DNA from: DATCJU01 sp036562635
GTDB taxonomy: Bacteria > Actinomycetota > Actinomycetes > Mycobacteriales > Pseudonocardiaceae
Assembly: GCA_036562635.1 (NCBI GenBank)
Contig: DATCJU010000143.1
Coordinates: 43,188-107,187, forward strand
Length of the DNA stretch: 64,000 nt
Direction of reading: 5' to 3'
Position numbers and translations under genes: made by a program. Positions 7,533 through 16,194 of the stretch are shown in pieces. Under the pieces are notes generated by a model. The model ran no database searches. It saw only the letters and a program-made list of their open reading frames with translations, and had not been told where the DNA came from. How positions within the stretch are numbered: position 1 is the first letter of the stretch; each line of letters starts with the position of its first letter.

Positions 7533-9392
7533 ATGACCGAGCTGCACCCGGTGGTCGCCGAGGTGACCGAGCGCATCGCCGAGCGGAGCAAGAACACCAG
7601 GACGGCCTACCTCGAACGAGTGCGGGCCGCAGCCGCCGCGGGTCCCACCCGGGTCGGTATGCCCTGCAGCAACCTCGCCCACGGCTTCGCCGCCTGCTCC
7701 GGGCCGGACAAGCTCGCGCTGCGCGGCGTCAGCAAGCCCGCGGTGGCGATCGTCTCGGCCTACAACGACCTGCTCTCGGCCCACCAGCCCCTGCACGAGT
7801 ACCCCGCGTGGATCAAGGACGCGGTACGGGACGCGGGCGGTGTGGCCCTGTTCGCCGGTGGCGTGCCCGCCATGTGCGACGGCATCACCCAGGGCCGCAC
7901 CGGGATGGAGCTCTCCCTGTTCAGCCGCGACGTGATCGCGATGGCCACCGGTGTCGCCCTGTCCCACGACATGTTCGACGCGGCACTGCTGCTCGGCGTG
8001 TGCGACAAGATCGTGCCGGGGCTGCTGATCGGCGCGTTGTCCTTCGGTCACCTGCCAGCCGTCCTGGTGCCCGCGGGTCCCATGCCCTCGGGTCTGCCGA
8101 ACAAGGAGAAGGCGCGTATCCGTCAGCTCTACGCCGAGGGGAAGGCCACCCGCGAGGACCTGCTGGAGGCCGAGGCCGCCTCCTACCACTCCCCCGGGAC
8201 CTGCACCTTCTACGGGACCGCGAACTCCAACCAGCTCGTCGTCGAGGTGATGGGGCTGCACCTGCCCGGTGCCACCTTCGTGCAGCCGGGCACCCCGCTC
8301 CGCCGGGCGCTCACCGAGTACGCCGGTCGACGCGTCGTCGAGCTGACCCGCGGCGGCGCCGAGTACACCCCCATTGCCGAGATCGTCGACGAACGCGCGG
8401 TGGTCAACGGGGTGGTGGCCCTGCTGGCCACCGGTGGTTCCACCAACCACACCATGCACCTGCCGGCGATCGCCGCCGCGGCGGGAATCCAGCTCACCTG
8501 GGACGACTTCGACGCGCTCTCCCGGGTGGTGCCGTTGCTGGCCCGCGTCTACCCCAACGGCAGCGCCGACATCAACCACTTCCACGCCGCCGGTGGCATC
8601 CAGTTCCTCGTGGGCCAGCTCCTGGACGCCGGCCTGCTGCACCGTGACGTGCGCACCGTCGCCGGCCCCGGCCTGGACCGCTACCGCCAGGAGCCGTTCC
8701 TGGAAGATGGAAAGTTGGTGTGGCGGGACGGACCCGACCACAGCCTGGACACCGACGTGCTGCGGGGAACCGACGCTCCGTTCTCCCCCGACGGTGGTCT
8801 GCGACTGCTCTCCGGCAACCTCGGGCGTGCCGTCATCAAGATCTCGGCGGTCGCGCCCGAGCACCGCACCGTGCTGGCACCGGCCCGGGTCTTCACCGAC
8901 CAGGCCTCCTTCACCGCCGCGTTCCGGGCCGGTGAGCTGGACCAGGACACCGTCGTGGTGATCCGCAACCAGGGCCCCCGCGCCAACGGCATGCCCGAGC
9001 TGCACGGACTCACCCCCGCGCTGGGCGTGCTGATGGACCGCGGTTACCGGGTCGCACTGGTCACCGACGGCCGCATGTCCGGTGCTTCCGGCAAGATCCC
9101 CGCCGCCATCCAGGTCACCCCCGAGGCGGCGGCCGGTGGCCCGTTGGCCCGGGTGCGGGACGGAGACCTGATCCGCCTCGACGCCGAGCGCGGGACGCTG
9201 GAGGTGCTGGTGGACGACGCCGAGCTCGCTAGCCGACCTGTGGTGGACGGTCCGGCATCCGACGCGGACTGGGTGGGCACCGGGCGGGAGTTGTTCTCCG
9301 CCCTGCGCCGTAGCGTGGGCTCTGCGGACGCGGGTGCGACGGTGTTCGGCACGCCGACCGCGGCCCCGGAGAAGCTGGAGGTGAACGCGTGA
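7533..9392 (+). CDS. edd: Phosphogluconate dehydratase (Entner-Doudoroff)
   Basis: Dehydrates 6-phosphogluconate to 2-keto-3-deoxy-6-phosphogluconate (KDPG). The protein is 619 aa, close to the 603 aa of E. coli Edd and longer than typical IlvD dihydroxy-acid dehydratases. Edd-specific segments include AYNDLLSAHQPLHEYP, GGVPAMCDGITQGRTGMELS and GTCTFYGTANSNQ. The Cys residues in PAMCDG, GVCDK and GTCTF are candidates for the iron-sulfur cluster. The ATG at 7533 has AGGAGG 6 nt upstream. It overlaps eda by GTGA, so the two pathway enzymes are translationally coupled. The pairing with eda makes the Edd assignment strong over IlvD. Confidence 0.95.
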   Translation: MTELHPVVAEVTERIAERSKNTRTAYLERVRAAAAAGPTRVGMPCSNLAHGFAACSGPDKLALRGVSKPAVAIVSAYNDLLSAHQPLHEYPAWIKDAVRDAGGVALFAGGVPAMCDGITQGRTGMELSLFSRDVIAMATGVALSHDMFDAALLLGVCDKIVPGLLIGALSFGHLPAVLVPAGPMPSGLPNKEKARIRQLYAEGKATREDLLEAEAASYHSPGTCTFYGTANSNQLVVEVMGLHLPGATFVQPGTPLRRALTEYAGRRVVELTRGGAEYTPIAEIVDERAVVNGVVALLATGGSTNHTMHLPAIAAAAGIQLTWDDFDALSRVVPLLARVYPNGSADINHFHAAGGIQFLVGQLLDAGLLHRDVRTVAGPGLDRYRQEPFLEDGKLVWRDGPDHSLDTDVLRGTDAPFSPDGGLRLLSGNLGRAVIKISAVAPEHRTVLAPARVFTDQASFTAAFRAGELDQDTVVVIRNQGPRANGMPELHGLTPALGVLMDRGYRVALVTDGRMSGASGKIPAAIQVTPEAAAGGPLARVRDGDLIRLDAERGTLEVLVDDAELASRPVVDGPASDADWVGTGRELFSALRRSVGSADAGATVFGTPTAAPEKLEVNA

Positions 9393-10012
9393 CCGACTCG
9401 CGCGAACTGCTGACGCTCAGCCCGGTCATGCCGGTCGTCGTGGTCGACGACGCCGAGCAGGCAGCGCCACTGGCCCGTGCCCTGTTGCGGGGTGGCATCC
9501 GGGTTGTCGAGGTAACCCTGCGTACCCCCGCCGCGCTGGCTGCCATCGAGCGTGTGGCGGCCGAGGTTCCCGACGTGGTCGTCGGCGCCGGGACCGTGAC
9601 CACTCCCGAGCAGGCCGAGCAGGCCGCGAAGGCCGGGGCGTCCTTCCTGGTCACGCCCGGTAGCACCGACCGCCTGCTCGACGCGGTGCAGCAGACCGGG
9701 CTGCCGTTCCTGCCCGGGGTGAGCACCGTCTCGGAGGCCATGCGGGTGGCCGAGCGTGGCATCGAGGTGATGAAGTTCTTCCCGGCCGAGGCGGCCGGTG
9801 GCGTGCCCTATCTGAAGTCCGTCTCCGGCCCCCTGCCGCAGCTGCGGTTCTGCCCCACCGGGGGTATCACCGCGGCCAGTGCGCCCGGCTACCTGGCGCT
9901 GCCCAACGTCGGCTGCGTCGGTGGAAGCTGGTTGACACCGCGGGACGCCCTGGCTTCCGGGGACTGGGACCGGATCGAGTCACTGGCCCGGGAAGCCGCC
10001 GCACTGCGCTGA
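9389..10012 (+). CDS. eda: KDPG aldolase
   Basis: Cleaves KDPG to pyruvate and glyceraldehyde 3-phosphate, the second Entner-Doudoroff step. It is a 207-aa class I aldolase with the catalytic Glu in VVEVTLRTP and the Schiff-base Lys in EVMKFFPAEAAGG. The phosphate-binding loop CPTGGI and the C-terminal GCVGGSWL match the family. Its GTG start overlaps the edd stop codon (GTGA). A hairpin follows at 10021-10065, ending the operon. Confidence 0.95.
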   Translation: MTDSRELLTLSPVMPVVVVDDAEQAAPLARALLRGGIRVVEVTLRTPAALAAIERVAAEVPDVVVGAGTVTTPEQAEQAAKAGASFLVTPGSTDRLLDAVQQTGLPFLPGVSTVSEAMRVAERGIEVMKFFPAEAAGGVPYLKSVSGPLPQLRFCPTGGITAASAPGYLALPNVGCVGGSWLTPRDALASGDWDRIESLAREAAALR

Positions 10013-10020
10013 CCCGACGG

Positions 10021-10065
10021 GGCGGGTACCCCACGGGACCGACCGGGCCGGTGCGGGTACCCGCC
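10021..10065 (+). terminator. Hairpin after eda, directly before the DUF6098 start
   Basis: An 11-bp stem, GGCGGGTACCC (10021-10031) with GGGTACCCGCC (10055-10065). It begins 8 nt after the eda stop and ends only 4 nt before the ATG of the next gene. It may end the edd-eda mRNA, or hide the start region of the next gene in read-through transcripts. Confidence 0.55.
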
Positions 10066-10069
10066 TGAC

Positions 10070-10534
10070 ATGAGCGCCGACAACCTGCCCACCATCGGCA
10101 GTCTCGACGAGCTGGCGGCGCTGGTGGACTCCCCGGACCGGGGTGAAGGGCTGTACGTGCGCTGGTCACGGGGGCCGGCATCCGACCTGGGGGCGAGCGC
10201 GCACCAGTCCAGCCGGGACGGGTTGACCGGCATCCCCCTGCCCGGGCTCTCGGCCAACCCGCTGTGGGTGGAGGGCTGGTGGGGCGAGCGGTCCCGCGCA
10301 CTGTGGGTCGCCCGCCGCCTGTACGACTACCGGCATCTGCGCGAGCGGCGTGGCCCCGGGGTGCGGGCGTGGGTGTTCCGTGGTGAGGAACACGGACGCG
10401 GCCCGGACAACGAGCCGCTGGTGGTGTGCCGGGAACCGATCGCCTGGGTGGCCGACGAGGTGCTCGCCGAGTGTGAACGGATGGTCGCCGAACAGGGCGT
10501 CGGCCCGTGGGGGTCGCTGGACCGGGAGCGGTGA
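10070..10534 (+). CDS. DUF6098 family protein
   Basis: Soluble protein of 154 aa that I recognise as the actinobacterial DUF6098 family. Family-like segments are EGLYVRWSRGP, GLTGIPLPGLSANPLWVEGWWG, ALWVARRLYDYRHL and GPDNEPLVVCREPIAWV. No catalytic motif is evident and the function is unknown. There is no Shine-Dalgarno sequence before the ATG, and a hairpin abuts the start, so expression may be low or depend on coupling to eda transcription. It converges on the HAD gene, with 20 nt between stops. Confidence 0.8.
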   Translation: MSADNLPTIGSLDELAALVDSPDRGEGLYVRWSRGPASDLGASAHQSSRDGLTGIPLPGLSANPLWVEGWWGERSRALWVARRLYDYRHLRERRGPGVRAWVFRGEEHGRGPDNEPLVVCREPIAWVADEVLAECERMVAEQGVGPWGSLDRER

Positions 10535-10554
10535 CCGCGGCAGGCGGCGGCCGA

Positions 10555-11241
10555 TCAGGCTGCCCTGTCGTCGCCGGTTCTGAGCAGTGCCATCGCCTCG
10601 GCCAGGGAGTCGACGACCGGGGCGCCGGTGGCCTTCAGGGCCTCGGGGGACATCACTCCCGTGGTGACCAGCACACACCCGGCCCCGGCCTGTCTGGCCG
10701 CCTCGGCGTCGTCCACCACGTCACCGATCAGCACCACCTCGGCCGGGTCCAGCTGCAGCGCCGCCAGGTGGGCCACCAGGTGCTCGGCCTTGGAACCACC
10801 ACCCACGTCGACCCGCAACCCGTCCACCCGGCTGAACAGCTCCAGCAACCCGAACTCGGTGACCAGTGGAACCAGCTCGCGGTGGAACCACATCGACAGC
10901 AGCGACTGGGTGCCGCCGGTGTCCGCCCACTCGTACAGCAGGTCAGGCAGTCCCGGTGCGAGCCGACACGTGGGCAGCAACTCGCGGTACGCGTCGTGGT
11001 AGGTCCGGTCGATCTCGGCCCAGTCGTCGAGGGTGAGGGAACGCCCGAGCAGCCGTTCGTAGCAGGCCAGCAGGGGGCGGCTGAACATGGCACGCCATTC
11101 GCCCAGGGTGAGCGGAGCACGCCCGTAGCGGGCGCACACCTGGTTCACCGCCGCCAGCACCGCGTGGTTGTCATCCAGCAGCGTGCCGTTCCAGTCCCAG
11201 ACGATGTGCCGCACACGCGATAACTGCCCCCAGCCAGACAC
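10555..11241 (-). CDS. HAD-superfamily phosphatase (phosphoglycolate phosphatase-like)
   Basis: Soluble hydrolase of 228 aa. Motif I, VWDWNGTLLDDN, has the nucleophile and acid Asp pair in the form DxN, with Asn in place of the usual second Asp-Gly context. A cap domain runs from about residue 30 to 95. Motif II is likely LLSMW, motif III includes Lys in GGGSKAEH, and motif IV is VVLIGDVVDDAEAA. The substrate is unknown. The start is a GTG at 11241 with no ribosome site, but TAGGCT lies 8 nt upstream, suggesting a leaderless mRNA. Confidence 0.8.
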   Translation of the reverse strand: MSGWGQLSRVRHIVWDWNGTLLDDNHAVLAAVNQVCARYGRAPLTLGEWRAMFSRPLLACYERLLGRSLTLDDWAEIDRTYHDAYRELLPTCRLAPGLPDLLYEWADTGGTQSLLSMWFHRELVPLVTEFGLLELFSRVDGLRVDVGGGSKAEHLVAHLAALQLDPAEVVLIGDVVDDAEAARQAGAGCVLVTTGVMSPEALKATGAPVVDSLAEAMALLRTGDDRAA

Positions 11242-11249
11242 GGGGAGCC

Positions 11250-11255
11250 AGCCTA
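11250..11255 (-). promoter_or_regulatory. -10 element for leaderless HAD phosphatase mRNA
   Basis: TAGGCT on the minus strand, 8 nt before the GTG at 11241 and with no Shine-Dalgarno between them. The spacing places the transcription start at or next to the start codon. Confidence 0.5.
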
Positions 11256-11352
11256 GGAGACCACCGGCCGACCTGACGAGCCCTCGGTCATGCAGGCCAC
11301 ATCGCGCGGTATCACATCACCCCACACCCCGGGCCGGCTCCGGAGGCGGAGC

Positions 11353-11952
11353 TCAGTCTTCCGGCCAGGGCTCGTCGAGCAGCTCCGCATCCGCCCCGGC
11401 CTGCCGCAACTCGTCGCGCACCACCCGGTATGCCAGCCCCTCGGCGTACCCCTTGCGGGCGAGCATGCCGACGAGCCGACGGATACGGGTGACCTCGTCC
11501 CTGGCGGTCAGGGTGCGCAGGCGCCGGCGCACCAGCTCCCGGGCCCGCTGCTCCTCCGCCTCGGAGTCGACCTCGGCCACGGCCTCCGAGACGATGTCGT
11601 CGGCCACGCCCTTGCGGCGCAGCTCGGCAGCGAGTGCCCGACGTCCCAACCCCTGGTGGGTGTGCCGGGAGTGCACCCACATCTCGGCGAAGGCCGCGTC
11701 GTCGACCAGACCCACCTCGTCGAACCGCCCCAGTACACGGTCGACGGTCTCCTCGGGTATCCCCCGGCGGCGCAGGGCCTGGGCCAGCTCGGCCCGGGTA
11801 CGCGGGCGGGCGGTGAGCAGGCGCAGACAGAGTTCCCGCGCGTGGTTCTCCGGGTCCCGCGGTTCCCGGGGCCGGTCGGCAGTGCGCGGCAGGCCCCGGC
11901 GGGACCGGCCTCGCCCACCGGTCCCGCGCGTACCACCTGCTTCCGTGGTCAT
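11353..11952 (-). CDS. recX: RecA regulatory protein RecX
   Basis: Modulator of RecA filaments, 199 aa. After a basic, disordered N-terminus of about 35 residues come the three-helix repeats typical of RecX: ELCLRLLTARPRTRAELAQAL, VLGRFDEVGLVDDAAFAEMWV, GLGRRALAAELRRKGVADDIV and IRRLVGMLARKGYAEGLAYRVV. It begins 5 nt after the recA stop on the same strand, the usual co-transcription that couples RecX to SOS induction. Confidence 0.95.
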   Translation of the reverse strand: MTTEAGGTRGTGGRGRSRRGLPRTADRPREPRDPENHARELCLRLLTARPRTRAELAQALRRRGIPEETVDRVLGRFDEVGLVDDAAFAEMWVHSRHTHQGLGRRALAAELRRKGVADDIVSEAVAEVDSEAEEQRARELVRRRLRTLTARDEVTRIRRLVGMLARKGYAEGLAYRVVRDELRQAGADAELLDEPWPED

Positions 11953-11957
11953 CCGGA

Positions 11958-12998
<1,041 letters not shown>

Positions 12999-13229
12999 CG
13001 TGGAGTCCACCTTGGTCGAGTCAGAGCTGGTTGGCCAGCCCGAAGGTCCGTCGACATCAGCCTCTGTCACCAGTGCTCGATGTCAACTCTGTCTGTGTGC
13101 GGTCTGTGTGCGCTGCCCGGTCGGCCCCACCGGTCACCGCCGCTCTCGCTCCTGAAAGCTACGCCCGAGGGCCGACAATCCGGGCGCCGAGCGGCCACGC
13201 CGTGGGTGAACCGTCTCGCGGTGAGCCCA

Positions 13230-13257
13230 AGCCTAACCGAACAGGTGTTCGAGACAA
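13230..13257 (-). promoter_or_regulatory. recA promoter with embedded LexA (SOS) box
   Basis: On the minus strand, TTGTCT (13252-13257) and TAGGCT (13230-13235) are separated by 16 bp. The spacer holds a perfect actinobacterial SOS box at 13238-13251, read on the plus strand as CGAACAGGTGTTCG (consensus CGAACRNRTGTTYG). LexA bound here would block RNA polymerase directly. Transcription would begin near 13222, well upstream of the ATG at 12998. Confidence 0.85.
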
Positions 13258-13427
13258 GGGGGAACACCCCGATCGTGTGCGTTCCTCGGCGTGAGGGTGG
13301 CCCTCTGCCGAATCAGACCCGCCGTACCGACGCACTCCGCGGTCGACGTACTGCGCACACCGCCCGGGAGAGAGCTCGACACGGGCGGGTGTGACCACGG
13401 GGATCGCCTACCGGCGTTCGACCCGGA

Positions 13428-13622
13428 TCACCGGCGTTCCGGCGGTACGTCCAGGGCCTCGCAGACCACCCGCCAGATCTCCTTCGGGGGGACGCCGGCG
13501 TCCAGTGCCTGGTCCACGGTGCGCCCCCCGAGCGCGGAGAACACGTGGTCCCGGGCCAACATCTCGGCCCGGACGGGGCCGAACTCCTCGGCCATGAGCC
13601 TGCGGAAAACCGTGATGCGCAT
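13428..13622 (-). CDS. DUF3046 family protein (Rv2738c-like)
   Basis: Small protein of 64 aa starting MRITVFRRLMAEEFGPVRAE. The body has the DUF3046 features DHVFSALGGRTVDQALDAG and PKEIWRVVCEALDVP. The family is restricted to actinobacteria and habitually lies next to recA/recX, as in M. tuberculosis Rv2738c, but its function is unknown. A longer in-frame start exists; I prefer the ATG at 13622 because it matches family length and has TAGCCT 7 nt upstream (leaderless promoter). Confidence 0.85.
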   Translation of the reverse strand: MRITVFRRLMAEEFGPVRAEMLARDHVFSALGGRTVDQALDAGVPPKEIWRVVCEALDVPPERR

Positions 13623-13629
13623 CGTCACC

Positions 13630-13635
13630 AGGCTA
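13630..13635 (-). promoter_or_regulatory. -10 element for leaderless DUF3046 mRNA
   Basis: TAGCCT on the minus strand, 7 nt before the ATG at 13622, with no ribosome-binding sequence between. Confidence 0.5.
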
Positions 13636-13697
13636 CGCGAGATCCACCGCCCGGCTCCGACAACCGACCGCACCGACGCGTCCGGTGCCCACGAGAA

Positions 13698-14987
13698 CTA
13701 CTCGGCCACCGGGCGATCACCGGGTACGGCCGGTCGCAGGGCGGCCAGCAGCGACACCACCAGGAGCGGCAGTGCGGCGACCCCCATCACCAGGGCGAGC
13801 ACCCCGTAGGACGCGGCGGTCACGACCACCCCCGCGACGAGTCCTCCCGCCGCCCCACCCAGGTTCATCAGCAGGTCGCTCAGCCCCTGCACCGTGGGAC
13901 GGTCCCGTAGCGGCACCGACTCGGTGAGCAACGTGGAACTGGACACCAGGCCCGCCGACCAGCCCAACCCCAACAGGGTGAGCCCCACCCCGAGCTGGGG
14001 AGCGTCGTGGGACTGCGCGGTCCCCGCGACGGCCGCGGCCGCCACGATCAGGGCCACCCCCAACGAGAGCACCGGGACCCGACCGACCCGGTCGGCCAAC
14101 CAGCCGAACACCGGACTGAACGCGTACATGCCGGCGACGTGCACACTGATCACGATCCCCACGACCTGCAGCGACGCGTCGCCGTGCCCCATGTGCACCG
14201 GAGTCATCGCCATCAGCCCCACCATGGCGGTGTGGCAGAGCACGATGGCGCCCAGGGCGAGCCTGGCCCGCGGACCGAGAACCCGCCAGGTCGCACCGCG
14301 TCTCCGGGCACCCGTCGGCCGCGACCGCTCGGGCGCCACGGACCTGGCCACCACCAGCGGATCGGGTCGCAGTCCCAGCACCACCCCGACGGCCGCCAGG
14401 CCGAACACCGACATCGACAACAGGTACGGCCCGGCGCCTGCAGGCAGACCGAGGCCGACACCGACCTCGTCGGCCGGTGCGGCGAGGTTGGGGCCGGCGA
14501 CGGCACCGATCGTGGTGCACCACACGACGACGGACAGGGCACGGGCCCGCTGGTCCGGGGCGGCCAGGTCGGTCGCCGCGTAGCGGGCGGCCAGCCCGGC
14601 CGTGCTTCCCCCGCCGAACAGCAACAACCCACCCAGCAGCAGCGGCCACCAGCCGAGCGCCACGGCCAGTGCGGCGACGGCGGCCCCCAGGGTCGCCGTG
14701 CCGTACCCCAACAGCAGCGCCGGGCGTCGCCCCCGGCGTGCCGCGAGCCGGGCGGCCGGGATCGCCAGCAGCCCCGAACCGAGCACCGCACTGGTCTGGG
14801 CCAGGCCGCCGATCGCGTCGGAACCCGACATCCGGGCCGCGACCAGGGTGGACAGGGAGATACCGATGGTGACCCCGGATCCACCCACCACCTGGGTGAC
14901 GGTGAGCGTGCCGAGCACACGCCGCTGCACCCGGCGCGGATCGGCGCGGGAGACGGTGTCCGCGACCACGGCGGGGCGAGACGACAT
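13698..14987 (-). CDS. MFS transporter (drug/metabolite efflux type)
   Basis: Integral membrane carrier of 429 aa with about twelve hydrophobic segments. The loop between segments 2 and 3 has the MFS pattern LAARRGRRPALLLGYG, and the pseudo-repeat in the second half is FGWLADRVGRVPVLSLGVAL. I chose the ATG at 14987 because it overlaps the stop of the upstream acyl-CoA dehydrogenase (TGATG), which implies translational coupling. The substrate cannot be read from sequence. Coupling to a dehydrogenase suggests export of an acyl-derived or related metabolite, which is only a guess. Confidence 0.85.
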   Translation of the reverse strand: MSSRPAVVADTVSRADPRRVQRRVLGTLTVTQVVGGSGVTIGISLSTLVAARMSGSDAIGGLAQTSAVLGSGLLAIPAARLAARRGRRPALLLGYGTATLGAAVAALAVALGWWPLLLGGLLLFGGGSTAGLAARYAATDLAAPDQRARALSVVVWCTTIGAVAGPNLAAPADEVGVGLGLPAGAGPYLLSMSVFGLAAVGVVLGLRPDPLVVARSVAPERSRPTGARRRGATWRVLGPRARLALGAIVLCHTAMVGLMAMTPVHMGHGDASLQVVGIVISVHVAGMYAFSPVFGWLADRVGRVPVLSLGVALIVAAAAVAGTAQSHDAPQLGVGLTLLGLGWSAGLVSSSTLLTESVPLRDRPTVQGLSDLLMNLGGAAGGLVAGVVVTAASYGVLALVMGVAALPLLVVSLLAALRPAVPGDRPVAE

Positions 14988-16141
14988 CAGTGGCCGTCCA
15001 GTTCCAGGGAACGCCCGATGATCTCCTTCATGATCTCGTTGGTGCCCGCGTAGATGGCCTGCACCCGACCGTCCAGGAAGAACTTCGAGATGGGGTACTC
15101 GGTCATGTACCCGTAGCCGCCGTGCAACTGCAGGCAGCGGTCCGCGCAGCGGCGCTGCAGGTCGGTGGCCCACCACTTGGCCATGGCCGCATCGGTGGCG
15201 CTGAGCCGCCCCGTGTTCAGGTCGGCGATGCAGCGGTCCACGAACACCTGGGTGACCCAGTACTCGGTCTCCAGCTCGGCCAGTTCGAAACGGGTGTTCT
15301 GGAAGGAACCGACCGACCGCCCGAACGCCCTGCGGCTGCGGACGTGGTCGATGGTCAGGTCCAGCATCGCGCGCACCGCGGCGACCGCGGCCACGGCCAC
15401 CGACAGCCGCTCCTGCGGCAGCATGGTCATCAGGTGACGGAAGCCCCGGTTCTCCTCGCCCAGGAGGTTCTCGGCCGGGACCCGCACGTCGTCGAAGAAC
15501 AGCTCCGCGGTGTCCTGGGCCTTCAACCCGATCTTGTCCAGGTTGCGTCCCCGGGTGAAACCGGGCATGTCGCGCTCCACGACGAGCAGGCTGAGCCCCC
15601 TGCTGCCGGGTGCGTCCGGGTCGGTCCGGGCCACCACGATCACCAGGTCGGCGTTGATGCCGTTGGTGATGAACGTCTTGGAGCCGTTGAGGACGTAGTC
15701 CGAGCCGTCCCTGCGGGCATGGGTGCGGATCCCCTGCAGGTCGGAACCGGCGGCGGGCTCGGTCATCGCGATCGCCGTGATCAGCTCCCCCGAGCAGAAA
15801 CCCGGCAGCCAGCGTTGCTTCTGCTCGGGAGTGGTCAGCTCCCGCAGGTACGGACCGACGACGTCGTTGTGCAGCCCGAAACCGAGCCCGGTGGCACCGA
15901 CGCGGACGATCTCCTCGTCCAGCACGGCGTTGAACCGGAAGTCCCGCTGTCCGCCGCCCCCGTGCTCCTCGGGCATGTCAGTGCCCAACAGTCCGAGCGC
16001 TCCCGCGGCCTTCCACACCTCACGCGGAACGATCCCCTCGTGCTCCCACCGCTCGTGGTGCGGCACCACGGTGTCGGCCAGGAAGCTCCGCACGGCCTCA
16101 CGGAAGTCCTCGTGCTCGGCGGCGAACAGGTCACGCTGCAT
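14987..16141 (-). CDS. Acyl-CoA dehydrogenase, long-chain-like
   Basis: FAD-dependent acyl-CoA dehydrogenase family protein of 384 aa. N-terminal helical domain, then the flavin-contact segment ITAIAMTEPAAGSDLQGI and FITNGINADLVIVVA. The C-terminal domain has QLHGGYGYMTEYPISKFF and AIYAGTNEIMKEIIGRSLEL. The end sequence resembles long-chain acyl-CoA dehydrogenase (GGTNEI type). The position of the catalytic Glu in medium-chain enzymes (YEG) is YAG here, and the alternative helix position reads LDL rather than FEE in my comparison from memory. The catalytic base is therefore uncertain. It overlaps the following MFS gene by one base. Confidence 0.85.
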   Translation of the reverse strand: MQRDLFAAEHEDFREAVRSFLADTVVPHHERWEHEGIVPREVWKAAGALGLLGTDMPEEHGGGGQRDFRFNAVLDEEIVRVGATGLGFGLHNDVVGPYLRELTTPEQKQRWLPGFCSGELITAIAMTEPAAGSDLQGIRTHARRDGSDYVLNGSKTFITNGINADLVIVVARTDPDAPGSRGLSLLVVERDMPGFTRGRNLDKIGLKAQDTAELFFDDVRVPAENLLGEENRGFRHLMTMLPQERLSVAVAAVAAVRAMLDLTIDHVRSRRAFGRSVGSFQNTRFELAELETEYWVTQVFVDRCIADLNTGRLSATDAAMAKWWATDLQRRCADRCLQLHGGYGYMTEYPISKFFLDGRVQAIYAGTNEIMKEIIGRSLELDGH

Positions 16142-16194
16142 GACTCGATGGTGTCATGCAGTGGTTACCGAGAGGTAGGGCCGACCGGGCCCCC

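Noticed and set aside
7533..9392. Dihydroxy-acid dehydratase (IlvD) as the product
   Set aside because: Length, AYNDLLSAHQP and GTCTFYGTANSNQ segments, and coupling to eda all favour phosphogluconate dehydratase.
13698..15053. Other-frame open readings over the MFS and dehydrogenase genes
   Set aside because: Arg/Pro/Ser-rich shadows without start signals; the membrane-protein frame has clear hydrophobic periodicity.
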